Below, one piece after another: positions 9,286 to 19,215 of a stretch of 64,000 nt of DNA (positions within the stretch are counted from its first letter, which is position 1; each line of letters opens with the position of its first letter). The translations under genes were made by a program, and so were the position numbers. The DNA is taken from assembly GCA_913063375.1 (NCBI GenBank), contig CAJXXR010000001.1, forward strand, positions 124,001 to 188,000, written 5' to 3'. Under the pieces are notes generated by a model. The model was not told the origin of the DNA. It was given only the letters and a program-made list of their open reading frames with translations, and ran no database searches. The DNA is from an uncultured Flavobacteriales bacterium (GTDB taxonomy: Bacteria > Bacteroidota > Bacteroidia > Flavobacteriales > CAJXXR01).

Positions 9286-12200
9286 CTAATGCCTACAACC
9301 ACAACCTTGGTACATAAATCCATTACTTTCTTCATGCCAAGGAAAGGCAGCGTTATAATTTGAATTCTCCCAATAGAATGGAGAACGAGGCTTTGCCATA
9401 TTACCAATTTCATTCATTGTTTCTGTATCGTACAAACGACCATTGGCCATGGTATACCTTATAGTTTCGGTATTTCTAATATTTTCTAATGGATTCTCAT
9501 CCATAATGATAAGATCCGCTAGTTTTCCGACCTCTAGAGAACCTATATCACTTTCCATACCTATATAGCTAGCCCCATTTATGGTAGCAGCTCTCAAAGC
9601 CTCCATTGGTGTCATACCTCCTTGTTCTAGGCTCCATAGTTCCCAATGTGCTCCCAATCCTTGTAACTGACCATGTGCTCCCAAATTTACCTTGACACCG
9701 GCATCACTCAGTTGCTTACATGTTTTAGAAACTAGGATATGCCCATTATCATACTCCTCATCTGGGATCATCATTCTGTGGCGACTTCTGGAATCTATGA
9801 TGCTTCTTGGGTAATACTTCAGTAGTTTTTCATTTTCCCAAACATTGGTATTTTGATACCAATAGTACTCTGCATTTACTCCTCCATAATTTACTATTAG
9901 GGTAGGGGTATATCCTGTATTACTTGTAGACCATAACTCCTCAATATCCTTATAAACTGGCGCTACAGGAATATTGTGTTCTATACCAGTATGACCATCC
10001 ATTATCATAGTCATATTGTGATAGAAAGTAGATCCTCCTTCTGGTACTACAAATATATTTTCCTCTCTAGCAGCTTGAATAACTTGCTGTCTTTGATCTC
10101 TTCTTGGTTGGTTATAACTCTTTACAGATAACGCACCAAAGGCTTTGGTTCTTCGGATAGCAGATCTAGCATCCTCCAAATTATTGATGACGGCCTTACT
10201 GTCTGAATCAGCTCCATAAAGGATAAAACCTGTAGAGAATAAACGGGGTCCTACAAGGTTTCCAGATTGAACCATTTCAGATAAAGCAAATACCGTTTCC
10301 GTATGTGCAGATGGATCATGGGCTGTAGTTACCCCAAAGGCAAGATTGGCATAAAATGGCCAATGTTTTTGAGGCGTCAGTCCATATCTAAAGGCGCCGA
10401 TATGTGCATGTACATCAACTATACCAGGCATGATGGTTTTCCCTTTCATATCATACACCTTGGTATCTTTCGTGATCTTCATCGGTCCTTCTCCAACGGC
10501 TACAATTCTATTTCCATCAATAAGTATGGTACCATTTTCTATGACCTTATCACCATTCATGGTAATAATACGAGCTCCCGTGAAAGCAATCTTTCCGACT
10601 GGCTTATCAGTATCGAAACTCAGGTTAACCTTTATCCCTACGCTATCCATAGCAGGTATACTATCGATCCCGTTTGGAAGGTAGCTAAAACGGTCAGTAA
10701 GACTATTGCTAAAGTATTCTTCTCCCAAGGTCCAATGGATTTTTTCGGAATCCTGAGACCAATGTAAATTGATTCCTGCATCTCTGGCTACTTGTGTTAC
10801 TGGAACAGACTTAGTAGCATTGTCCAAATTTAAGGTCTGGCCCGTTTGTGGCAAAGCGGCTACGTACACTTTATGCAAATGAATAAAAGCTACCCAATTA
10901 TTATCTGGACTTACTTTGAATCTATTCGCATATTTTGAACTTATATGGTTTTGAATATCCTCTCCATTCAAGTTAAAACTTTTCAGAGATTTGGTCAGGT
11001 TTCCAAAATGCGTTCCTCCTGTTTGAACAAAGATTCTATCACCTACCTCATTGAATTGTGGATACTCACCCATATTGGCAATGAAAGTACTTTTTCTATT
11101 CTTTAGGTCCAAAGTATAGATCCCAGGATTTTTGGAAAAGGCATAACCTTGATCAGAATTACCAGACTCTTTTCTATATACTATTGTTGTCCCATCAGCA
11201 TGGAAAGAAGGCGTTCTAAAAATCCCTTTCTCTGTATTTATAACAGTAGATTTCCCACCTTTAATAGAAATGGTACGAATAGTCCCCAAGGTTTCATCGT
11301 TCCAGGCAACATAAACCAATCGTTTACCATCTGGCGAAAAGGAAGGTTCATATTCAAAATCTGTACTGTTTGTGATTCTTACCGGTTTCCCATCTGGCAA
11401 AGCCTTTTTCCATAAATATCCTAGGGCATGAAAAACAAGGCTATTCCCATCTGGTGATGTAATGGCATGTCTTATAACCTTCGCATTTCTTTGCGCTGGG
11501 GCAGCTGGGTTTTTAAATTGAAGTGTTTCGGCAATCTTGATATTCGCATGTACCTCAAATGGAATATTTACAATTTCTTTTGAAGCGATATCTATTTTAT
11601 AAATTTTTCCACCTGCCCAAAATACGAGCTCTTCGCTATTAGGCATCCAATCATAGTTTGGATAGACTCCAAAGATAGCCCAAGCTTCTTGCTGATCTTT
11701 ATTCAAGGCATCATATACAGGGTACTCTTCAGCCGTTTCTAGATTGTGGATATACAGTACCGTTTTTGTTCGGACTCTTTTTACAAAAGCCAACAGTTTC
11801 CCATCTGGTGAAACTTGTGGTCTTGCTGCTCCGCCAGGTCCTCCTGTAATTCGTTCTGTAGTTCCCGTTTCAAAATCATAACGATTGATCACATATATTT
11901 GGCTATTGGGATCTTTATTGTATTGGAAGCTTCCGCCAGGATACATGTCTTCACTGTAGTACAAATACCTCCCATCTGCACTGATACAAGGTTCATTTAC
12001 ATCTTGCTGTGAATTTTTCTTCTGTGTCAGTTGGATTCCTGAACCACCTGTTTTGTGATACATCCACATTTCTCCAGCTCCCAAAGATCTACCAGAAGTA
12101 AAATGTTTTCTTGCTATCAGATAATCCCCATCAGCAGACCAAACAGCATTGTTCAATAATCGATAGGACTCCTTGGTAATTTGTTTTTTTGCAGAACCAT

Positions 12201-12555
12201 CAATTTGCATAGTCCAAATATTGTCACCTCCTCCAGCATCACTCGTGAAGCAAAGTTGGCTACCATCTGGACTGAACCTTGGTTGTATTTCAAAAGGCAA
12301 ACCAGTAGCAATTGCTGTTGCTTTACCTCCAGAAATTGGGAGGGTGTAAATATCACCCAACATATCGAAAGCTATTTGCTTTCCATCTGGGCTGACATCC
12401 AAATTCATCCAGGTTCCTTCATCTGTAGAAAAGGAATGTTCTTGGAAATTCCAGTTACCTTTTGGACTGGCGATATCCCACTTATCTTTCTCATCTTGAG
12501 CAGACAAAGTCAGGGTCATTAAACAACTAATTAAAGAGAGAACTATTTTTTTCAT
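9286..12555 (-). CDS. TolB-type beta-propeller / amidohydrolase fusion protein
   Basis: 1089 residues with a signal peptide (about 1-19, LTLSAQ). Residues about 40-620 contain repeated PD40/WD40-like blades (SPDGKQIAF, SPDGSQLCF, SADGRYLYYS, SPDGKRLVYVAW). Residues about 650-1070 form an amidohydrolase domain. The metal-binding HxH is His716-Ala-His718 (VDVHAHIGAF), followed by GIEHN, GAHGQL and the C-terminal GKLADLIIMDENPL signature. This architecture is common in Bacteroidota and is thought to hydrolyse peptides or other amides in the periplasm; the substrate is not known. The tail ends in GCGCRH. Monocistronic. Confidence 0.93.
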   Translation of the reverse strand: MKKIVLSLISCLMTLTLSAQDEKDKWDIASPKGNWNFQEHSFSTDEGTWMNLDVSPDGKQIAFDMLGDIYTLPISGGKATAIATGLPFEIQPRFSPDGSQLCFTSDAGGGDNIWTMQIDGSAKKQITKESYRLLNNAVWSADGDYLIARKHFTSGRSLGAGEMWMYHKTGGSGIQLTQKKNSQQDVNEPCISADGRYLYYSEDMYPGGSFQYNKDPNSQIYVINRYDFETGTTERITGGPGGAARPQVSPDGKLLAFVKRVRTKTVLYIHNLETAEEYPVYDALNKDQQEAWAIFGVYPNYDWMPNSEELVFWAGGKIYKIDIASKEIVNIPFEVHANIKIAETLQFKNPAAPAQRNAKVIRHAITSPDGNSLVFHALGYLWKKALPDGKPVRITNSTDFEYEPSFSPDGKRLVYVAWNDETLGTIRTISIKGGKSTVINTEKGIFRTPSFHADGTTIVYRKESGNSDQGYAFSKNPGIYTLDLKNRKSTFIANMGEYPQFNEVGDRIFVQTGGTHFGNLTKSLKSFNLNGEDIQNHISSKYANRFKVSPDNNWVAFIHLHKVYVAALPQTGQTLNLDNATKSVPVTQVARDAGINLHWSQDSEKIHWTLGEEYFSNSLTDRFSYLPNGIDSIPAMDSVGIKVNLSFDTDKPVGKIAFTGARIITMNGDKVIENGTILIDGNRIVAVGEGPMKITKDTKVYDMKGKTIMPGIVDVHAHIGAFRYGLTPQKHWPFYANLAFGVTTAHDPSAHTETVFALSEMVQSGNLVGPRLFSTGFILYGADSDSKAVINNLEDARSAIRRTKAFGALSVKSYNQPRRDQRQQVIQAAREENIFVVPEGGSTFYHNMTMIMDGHTGIEHNIPVAPVYKDIEELWSTSNTGYTPTLIVNYGGVNAEYYWYQNTNVWENEKLLKYYPRSIIDSRSRHRMMIPDEEYDNGHILVSKTCKQLSDAGVKVNLGAHGQLQGLGAHWELWSLEQGGMTPMEALRAATINGASYIGMESDIGSLEVGKLADLIIMDENPLENIRNTETIRYTMANGRLYDTETMNEIGNMAKPRSPFYWENSNYNAAFPWHEESNGFMYQGCGCRH

Positions 12556-12750
12556 ACAGCACTATTAAAGGTCATTAGACCAAATTCTTTATAAAAGGGA
12601 GTGGAGCGAATGTAAACATTTATTCAGGCTGTTGAAAGTTGAATCTTTAAAAGATTCAACATTTTCATTAATTAATATTGTTTCAATTGTCAGTGAATTG
12701 TACATTTAGAGATATTATTTTTTCTTTTATCTAATTTTAAATCTTTCAAT

Positions 12751-13872
12751 ATGTCTAAATTTCTTTACGCACTCTTCGCCTGTTTCCTTTTTAGCATAAA
12801 CCTGAATGCACAGACAGATGCCAGCTTAAGTCAAATAAATTTTACCTTTAATGTAAATACACCTTCCAATTGGTTTCATCCTGATACTTTACATTATGAT
12901 TTGGAATATGCTTTTAATGGTTATCCTCCACTGGTAATTGGAATAACTACTGACTCCAATGCCTCCATAATGCCACTCGTTTTTTTAAGCGATACTGTAT
13001 TTATTGGTGTAGAATCCGCTGATGGTTCTGTACAACAGATTTACTCTATACTCTGGTCTGAGGCGCCATCTTCCAGTCAGATATTGGCTGTAATAGACTC
13101 CACATATATATGTGATTCCTATTTTTACGATGGTTTTTTTATTGTAAATTTATTAGAAGATGATTCCATAAATACCTTTCTAGAAACGTATGGACCATTG
13201 GATACTAGTATTAGTATAGTCATAACTGGAGGAGCAACACCTGGACCTTGTATTTCGCATACATATCATTTTACAGATAGTGCTGGAATCACTTTAGAAA
13301 GTTATATTTTCTACTTTATAGAAGACTGTGACACGCTTTGTGGACCAAATTATAGCAATAGCCAATTAAATCTAATGGGTAACACAAATGGTATATGGTG
13401 CTGGGATTATTACAGTTCTGTTACAGCGTATCAACTATTGGTTGATTTTCCATTCACGGACTCCATTGAGGACTATTTTGAAACCATTGATCCAGATGCT
13501 AGCTATTCCATTTTACCTACCAGTGTTTCTGGTGATTTCTACGATGTCGTTATTGTATCTGAAAATGGACTATATACAGATTCAATCACTATAACTTTAG
13601 TGGATACCTGTACCTCTCCATTGAGTATAGCAGAAATTGAAATGCCAGCAATTGGTCTTTATCCAAATCCTGTAAAAGACATGCTTTACCTAGATACTGA
13701 TCTTGCTATCCAGGAGCTTAGGGTATTTGATAGTTTCGGGAAGGAGTTGATTCGAAAAAATATGGAAACTTCTGAACACAATATAGACCTTTCAGCACTT
13801 CCGAATGGAATTTACATCCTTCATCTAATAGGTGATAATAGCAATAGCAACCATAAAATAATTAAAGATTAA
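12751..13872 (+). CDS. T9SS-secreted protein, pair 2 member 1
   Basis: 373 residues with a signal peptide (MSKFLYALFACFLFSINLNAQ) and a type A T9SS sorting domain in the last 80 residues (AIGLYPNPVKDMLYLDTD … LPNGIYILHLIGD). The middle is acidic and beta-rich, with Ig-like strand spacing. It shares the latter two thirds with the next gene: DNCD/EDCD..CGP, NGxWC, LVDFPFTD/LVTFPFTD, and the sorting domain. A likely surface protein of unknown function. Paired cysteines (CDTLCGP, IWCWDY) suggest disulfides. Confidence 0.85.
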   Translation: MSKFLYALFACFLFSINLNAQTDASLSQINFTFNVNTPSNWFHPDTLHYDLEYAFNGYPPLVIGITTDSNASIMPLVFLSDTVFIGVESADGSVQQIYSILWSEAPSSSQILAVIDSTYICDSYFYDGFFIVNLLEDDSINTFLETYGPLDTSISIVITGGATPGPCISHTYHFTDSAGITLESYIFYFIEDCDTLCGPNYSNSQLNLMGNTNGIWCWDYYSSVTAYQLLVDFPFTDSIEDYFETIDPDASYSILPTSVSGDFYDVVIVSENGLYTDSITITLVDTCTSPLSIAEIEMPAIGLYPNPVKDMLYLDTDLAIQELRVFDSFGKELIRKNMETSEHNIDLSALPNGIYILHLIGDNSNSNHKIIKD

Positions 13873-13879
13873 GTTTTTC

Positions 13880-13931
13880 AATGGAGGTAGGTGATTCTTC
13901 TATTACAAGGATTATTACCTCCATTCATTTT
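13880..13931 (+). terminator. Possible terminator hairpin
   Basis: AATGGAGGTA at 13880-13889 pairs perfectly with TACCTCCATT at 13916-13925, with a long 26-nt loop and T-rich sequence after. It is a weaker terminator than others here because of the loop. Confidence 0.5.
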
Positions 13932-13989
13932 TCGTTTTTCTAACTATCTCCTTTAATAATAGGGGATCAATTTTTTAAAAAATCTCAAT

Positions 13990-14877
13990 ATGAAAACATT
14001 CATCTACCCACTATTATTTTGTTTACTATTTGGCATAAATGCAAAGGCGCAAACAACCAATACACTGTTGATACTTCAGGATTCTAGCCAACTATGTTAT
14101 GGCTATATTCCTGATGGTTATGTTGTATCTGTAATGAATCTACTTATAGATACTAGCCAAACGAGTTTGTTGGACCATTTTGAACTCACTGATTCCACTG
14201 CAACTATTGAGTATCAAGAAATTCCATTAGGACCAGTTATAATAGACGATGCATACTGTCAACCATTGAACTATCATGTAATTTCAGGAGACAGCACCAC
14301 GCACGAATTTTATAGTTTTTATCTTATGGACAATTGTGACTCACCTTGTGGTCCAATGTTTTCATCTACTATGTTTATAGGCGTTGACAGTACGAATGGT
14401 GTTTGGTGCGATCCGAACCTATGGTTGGGTAATTATGAATTATTGGTAACTTTTCCTTTTACGGATACCATCCAAAACTATATTGAAACGGAAGATCCAG
14501 ATGCTACTATAACCGTATTACCTTCAAGTAATCCTGGGGAATATTATGATATTATGATTATATCTGAAAATGGTTATTATAACTATTCCTTCTCGATACC
14601 ACTGGTTGACACCTGTTCAACCTTTATGAGTTTGAATGAAATTGATGAACAAGCAATTGGCCTGTATCCAAATCCTGTAAAAGACATCCTATATCTGGAT
14701 ACAGAACTTGATATTCAGCAAGTAATGCTATTTGATGCCTTTGGTAAGGAACTCATCCGCAAAAACATGGATGTATCAGACCAAAGCATAGACCTCTCAG
14801 CATTTCCTAAGGGAGTGTATATTCTGCATCTGATAGGTGATAATATCAATAGCAACCATAAAATAATTAAAGATTAA
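13990..14877 (+). CDS. T9SS-secreted protein, pair 2 member 2
   Basis: 295 residues: signal peptide (MKTFIYPLLFCLLFGINAKAQ), a shorter ectodomain than its neighbour, and an almost identical T9SS type A sorting domain (AIGLYPNPVKDILYLDTE … GVYILHLIGDN). It retains the DNCDSPCGP and TNGVWCDP motifs of the partner but lacks its N-terminal 80-residue domain. This is a tandem duplicate with domain loss or gain. Function unknown. Confidence 0.85.
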   Translation: MKTFIYPLLFCLLFGINAKAQTTNTLLILQDSSQLCYGYIPDGYVVSVMNLLIDTSQTSLLDHFELTDSTATIEYQEIPLGPVIIDDAYCQPLNYHVISGDSTTHEFYSFYLMDNCDSPCGPMFSSTMFIGVDSTNGVWCDPNLWLGNYELLVTFPFTDTIQNYIETEDPDATITVLPSSNPGEYYDIMIISENGYYNYSFSIPLVDTCSTFMSLNEIDEQAIGLYPNPVKDILYLDTELDIQQVMLFDAFGKELIRKNMDVSDQSIDLSAFPKGVYILHLIGDNINSNHKIIKD

Positions 14878-14927
14878 TTGTTATTTTCATAGGGTATTTA
14901 AGACTTGAATCTAAACCGCAATCAATT

Positions 14928-15299
14928 ATGAGAAAACAAGATGTCGTTTTTTATTGGCTATCCACAGGTATACTTTCCTTGTTGATGTTACTGTCTGCAA
15001 GCATGTATGTCTTTAACCATGTAGAAATTGCCAAGATATTTGAAAGTTTGGGTTATCCCACTTATATCATATATCCATTGGCCGTTGCAAAGGTTTTAGG
15101 TATCGCAGTAATATTGATCAATAAAAGTGATTTCTTGAAATATCTGGCCTATGCAGGATTCTTCTTTGATTTTCTATTGGCCTTTTTTGCGCATTATATG
15201 GTAAATGATGGGGATGAAGCAGGCGCTACAATTGCCATGTTGGCTGTTGGCTTGTCTTATATCTACGATAGAAAACGGGCAAAATTTGCCAAATCCTAA
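14928..15299 (+). CDS. DoxX-like family membrane protein
   Basis: 123 residues with four transmembrane helices starting near residues 10, 45, 70 and 95, and a basic C-terminus (YDRKRAKFAKS). The layout and HVEIAKIFESLGYP between helices 1 and 2 are those of DoxX-like family proteins. The role is not established for the family. It starts 50 bp after the T9SS gene. Confidence 0.8.
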   Translation: MRKQDVVFYWLSTGILSLLMLLSASMYVFNHVEIAKIFESLGYPTYIIYPLAVAKVLGIAVILINKSDFLKYLAYAGFFFDFLLAFFAHYMVNDGDEAGATIAMLAVGLSYIYDRKRAKFAKS

Positions 15300-15427
15300 T
15301 ACTCGAAGCAAACAGTGAATAAAAGGATGATTTTTAAAATTATCCGTACCTTTAAGTAGCACATTTCTAAGCAATCAAGATTCTTGAAAGCCTAGAAGGT
15401 GCTACTTTTTTAATTTAAAATATAGCT

Positions 15428-16342
15428 ATGGAAAGTATATTTAAAGTTGCCATTGCCCAGATTTCTCCAGTATTCCTACAAAAGGAAGCAAGCATCCAGA
15501 AAGCCTGTGAATATATTGAAGCTGCAGCAGAGAATGGTGCCAAACTTATAGTATTCCCTGAGACTTATATTTCTGCATATCCAGATTGGACCTGGCTGAT
15601 ACCTAGTAATAAAGGAGGGGATCTGAATAAACTATATTCCCAATTGGTAGACCAAGCGCTAAGCATTACCAAAGCCGAGACAAGTAAATTGTGTAAAGCC
15701 GCCAAAAAATCCAATATTCTTGTAGCCATTGGCTGTAATGAGCGAAATACAGAATCCAGTAATTCCTCCATTTACAATAGCCTATTATTGATCAATGAAA
15801 AGGGTAAAATAATTGGAAAGCATAGAAAGCTAATGCCTACAGGCGCAGAAAGATTGATCTGGTCCCAAGGAGATGGAGGCTCTTTACAATGTTATTCCAC
15901 CTCAATTGGAATCCTCGGAGGATTGATCTGCTGGGAAAACCTGATGCCTTTGGCTAGAACCGCTTTATACGAGCAAGGCTTGCAAATTCTTATTGCTCCT
16001 ACTTGGGACAAGAGTGCCAATTGGCAAAATAGCATGAAACATATAGCCGTAGAAGGTGGTGTATTTGTGATCAGTGCTTGTATGGCTCTTCACAAGGATG
16101 ATATTCCAGATGAATATGAATTCAAGGCATTGTATCCCAAAGATAGGGAGTGGATAAATGGAGGGAATAGCTGTATCATAGGACCAAAAGGAAATGTAAT
16201 AGCTGGACCTATGGAAAATGAACAAGGACTGCTCTATGCAGACTTAGACCTCAATGAAATTACGGCTGCCAAACGATTATTTGATGTTGCAGGACACTAT
16301 TCCAGACCAGATGTATTTCAATTCAAATTGAAGAAGAAATAA
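15428..16342 (+). CDS. Nitrilase / carbon-nitrogen hydrolase
   Basis: 304 residues, the usual size of the aliphatic nitrilase branch. The catalytic set is intact: Glu45 (FPETYISAYPDW), Lys134 (KHRKLMPT), Cys168 (GGLICWENLMPLAR), with the accessory Glu141 (GAERLIW). The CWEN sequence after the Cys and the YPDWTW segment favour true nitrilase/cyanide-hydratase-like enzymes over amidases. Known members convert R-CN to the carboxylic acid and ammonia. No signal peptide, so cytoplasmic. The natural nitrile cannot be inferred. Monocistronic between a DoxX gene and a YitT gene. Confidence 0.93.
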   Translation: MESIFKVAIAQISPVFLQKEASIQKACEYIEAAAENGAKLIVFPETYISAYPDWTWLIPSNKGGDLNKLYSQLVDQALSITKAETSKLCKAAKKSNILVAIGCNERNTESSNSSIYNSLLLINEKGKIIGKHRKLMPTGAERLIWSQGDGGSLQCYSTSIGILGGLICWENLMPLARTALYEQGLQILIAPTWDKSANWQNSMKHIAVEGGVFVISACMALHKDDIPDEYEFKALYPKDREWINGGNSCIIGPKGNVIAGPMENEQGLLYADLDLNEITAAKRLFDVAGHYSRPDVFQFKLKKK

Positions 16343-16450
16343 AGGGTATTTCTCAACGTATCCATTCATTTAAAAAAGGTGTTGGAATATCATGAAATGT
16401 AGTTAAAGATTTAGTCATCTTTGCCATTCAGTAAAGGATAAAACATAAGT

Positions 16451-17308
16451 ATGTCTGCTTTGAATATTAAAAGAGAGGTTTTCAATTACCTCTATATTGT
16501 TTTCGGAAGTTTTGCTTTGGCACTGGGTATTGTTGGTTTATTGCAACCCAATAGCATCGCTACAGGAGGAACTGCCGGATTGGCCATTATTTTACATAGC
16601 GTATTGAATATGCCTACTGGTTTGGTAATGGCACTTATCAATGTGCCTTTATTACTATTGGGTTGGAAACATCTAGGAAGAGCATTTGCGCTTAAATCCG
16701 TGATCTGTATAGCCCTGATTTCAGCATTTATAGATATACTCGCAGAAGTTATTCAATTGCCAGCCCTAAGTTCTAGCTTAATTCTAGCAACACTCTATGG
16801 TGGTGTTTGTGTAGGTATAGGTTTAGGATTTATCTTTAAAGGTGGTGGCTCTGCTGGTGGAGGAACCATCTTGGCCAAAATCATTACCTCCAAGTTCGAT
16901 TTGAAAACAAGCTCCGTAATCTTAACCTTAGATGTTATAGTTGTTTGTTCTGCGGGGATTGTTTTCCAGAATGTGGAATTAGCTCTTTGGAGTATGATCA
17001 GTATCTATTTCGCAGCCAGATTGATGGATACAATATTGACCGGTAAGAAAAATGAAAAAATAGTCCATATCTCTTCCCTAAAGAATTTGGATGCGCTCAG
17101 TAAGAATATTACCGAAACACTGGGTGTAACTGGAACTATAGTAAGTGGAAGCGACCTATTGATCAGTGAAAAGAAGGATATCATCTTTATTGTAGTGGAG
17201 AAGAATAGAATCAATGTACTGAAGAATCTTGTCTATCAATTTGATCCAAAAGCAAGAATGATCTTGATGGAAGCCTCTGAAATGTTAGGGGATAATAAAA
17301 GAAAGTAA
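16451..17308 (+). CDS. YitT family membrane protein
   Basis: 285 residues. The first about 200 hold five to six hydrophobic helices with the family pattern GGTAGLAIILH and GGGSAGGGTILAKI. The last about 80 form a soluble DUF2179 domain (VTGTIVSGSDLLISEKKDIIFIVV … DPKARMILMEASEMLG). Proteins with this layout are inner-membrane proteins, perhaps transporters or sensors; the C-terminal domain resembles small-ligand binding domains. Substrate unknown. It ends in a strong terminator. Confidence 0.9.
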   Translation: MSALNIKREVFNYLYIVFGSFALALGIVGLLQPNSIATGGTAGLAIILHSVLNMPTGLVMALINVPLLLLGWKHLGRAFALKSVICIALISAFIDILAEVIQLPALSSSLILATLYGGVCVGIGLGFIFKGGGSAGGGTILAKIITSKFDLKTSSVILTLDVIVVCSAGIVFQNVELALWSMISIYFAARLMDTILTGKKNEKIVHISSLKNLDALSKNITETLGVTGTIVSGSDLLISEKKDIIFIVVEKNRINVLKNLVYQFDPKARMILMEASEMLGDNKRK

Positions 17309-17335
17309 TATTCCATGTCATATTATAAATATAGC

Positions 17336-17368
17336 AGAGCAATGGTTATTCCATTGCTCTTTTTTTTT
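17336..17368 (+). terminator. Rho-independent terminator
   Basis: Perfect 10-bp stem AGAGCAATGG/CCATTGCTCT, 5-nt loop, then eight T. Confidence 0.92.
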
Positions 17369-17556
17369 CCAATTCTAACACCTTAACAATTAATGATAAA
17401 TATGTTAGTATTTATATAATAATTAGAACCTTAGACCTTTAATTAGTATACTTGTTTCATATAATAATATTAATAACTATTAAAACAATAATTAAATACA
17501 AAACAATTTATTAATGTAATATAATTACATATTGTTTTAATATTAAATCAAATTTT

Positions 17557-19074
17557 ATGTTAAAAAAAATGATGCTATTGGCAACTCTTGCCTATGGAGT
17601 GCAAAATGTACATGCACAAACAATTGTTCACGCAGTAAATTCTGATGATTTAATTGCCACTAGTGCCAAAGCTGACTTCGGGAACACTGGTGTGGCAACA
17701 TCCATTTGGGGTGGCTATCAAATAGTTGCTAATGTATTTGAGAACAATGGAAATGCTATCCTAAATTGGCATGAGTATGCCAATATTTTTCCAGATGGAG
17801 AAATAATCATCCAAGATGCAAAGGATCCAGACATTGAATTTTACACAAACATGGATTTATTATTCGTTGCGTATTATAATTCCAATGGGGTGTTTATAAA
17901 TTCGTATACCTTAAGTACTTTAAACGGATATAATTATTGGAATACGATTCAATTATCTTCTTCACCTGACGTTAAATCTGTTAATATTGATTACTCACAG
18001 AATGCATTTTATCCACAGAGTGGTACAGGTACAATTATCTGGGAGGAAGATGGAACAATTTTCAGCTCTTCTTTTGATCCTAGTTTTAGCGTTCCGATGC
18101 CTGTAGTTCCTATTGCTATGGGTACAGAACCGGATATCGCTATAAATCATAGTGATAAATATTCTATAACCTATATTAATCCAAATCAAGATTTAGTAAG
18201 TGAAAATGGTTCTTTACCAAGCTTAATGGGAGGGTTTCATGCTCCATTTTATACGCATGTAGAACCTGCAGTAGGAGGTTACTTTTTCCATAGTCCAAGG
18301 ATTGCAGCACCCCATGAAATTCAAAGTACAGGTATCTTTTACAATCAGGATGGTTACGCCGTAACGGCAATTTTACAAAACTCTGGAACTTCAGAACATT
18401 TGGTCTGGGCAAAATATATAGAAAACAACAATGCAATTATGAACACTGACATCTCCTGGGGAGGTGACCATGCTATTAATACATTTCCAGTAGTAACTTT
18501 TGCAAATGGGCATGTCAAATTTCAATGGACATCTGATTATAGTCCAAATCCAATATACCCAATTATATGGTCCTACAATCCTTCTAATCCAGCATTTGAT
18601 ATACTTTCTCTTGAATTAAATCCTTATGACCCAACTTCAATGAGTGATATTTATGAAATTAATTTAGCGCAAGGTGCAGGATTTGAATATTGTAAATCTT
18701 CAATATCAGGAGCTAGAACATATCAAAGTAATGGTGTAGCCTTTAACTTTACGGCTTATTTGTATAACCACCGCAGCCAAATTTTCAATAAGTGGCTTTA
18801 TGACTTTGCAGATCCAAAAAGATTAAGTCAACATAATAACGAATTTGATTTCTATAATGAAGATCAAAATTATTACTTGGAAGGAGAGAATATGCAAGAC
18901 TATTCTTATAGTTTATTCAATATCCAAGGACAAGAAATAGATCTAGGATCAAATATCTCCATTCACAATTCTGAAGTGAGTTTTACAATAAATGAATTGG
19001 CTCAAGGAATGTATATCTTCAAATGTACGAATGATGCTGTATCAGAATCCTTTAAAATTATGGTAACAAAATAA
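17557..19074 (+). CDS. T9SS-secreted protein, unknown function
   Basis: 505 residues. Signal peptide at about 1-20 (LATLAYGVQNVHAQ). The last about 70 residues form a T9SS type A sorting domain (YSLFNIQGQEIDLGSN … ELAQGMYIFKC … FKIMVTK). The ectodomain has repeated short strands with Trp/Asn turns (SIWGGYQIVANVFENNGNAILNW cut short here), as in sialidase/propeller-like proteins, but no Asp-box or catalytic motif is clear. The 190 bp before it is extremely A+T-rich. Surface protein; substrate unknown. Confidence 0.82.
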   Translation: MLKKMMLLATLAYGVQNVHAQTIVHAVNSDDLIATSAKADFGNTGVATSIWGGYQIVANVFENNGNAILNWHEYANIFPDGEIIIQDAKDPDIEFYTNMDLLFVAYYNSNGVFINSYTLSTLNGYNYWNTIQLSSSPDVKSVNIDYSQNAFYPQSGTGTIIWEEDGTIFSSSFDPSFSVPMPVVPIAMGTEPDIAINHSDKYSITYINPNQDLVSENGSLPSLMGGFHAPFYTHVEPAVGGYFFHSPRIAAPHEIQSTGIFYNQDGYAVTAILQNSGTSEHLVWAKYIENNNAIMNTDISWGGDHAINTFPVVTFANGHVKFQWTSDYSPNPIYPIIWSYNPSNPAFDILSLELNPYDPTSMSDIYEINLAQGAGFEYCKSSISGARTYQSNGVAFNFTAYLYNHRSQIFNKWLYDFADPKRLSQHNNEFDFYNEDQNYYLEGENMQDYSYSLFNIQGQEIDLGSNISIHNSEVSFTINELAQGMYIFKCTNDAVSESFKIMVTK

Positions 19075-19093
19075 ACCATTACCTATCTATCTT

Positions 19094-19127
19094 AAAGCTC
19101 CTAGTGAAAACTAGGGGCTTTTTTTAT
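19094..19127 (+). terminator. Rho-independent terminator
   Basis: Stem AAAGCTCCTAG/CTAGGGGCTTT with a 6-nt loop and a run of T. Confidence 0.9.
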
Positions 19128-19215
19128 TTCATCCTAAATACATTACATGAGTCAAAACAATGGCTAATATTTCGTAATTTTCTACGTTAGGAAGTATCTT
19201 TTAATAAAATGCAAT

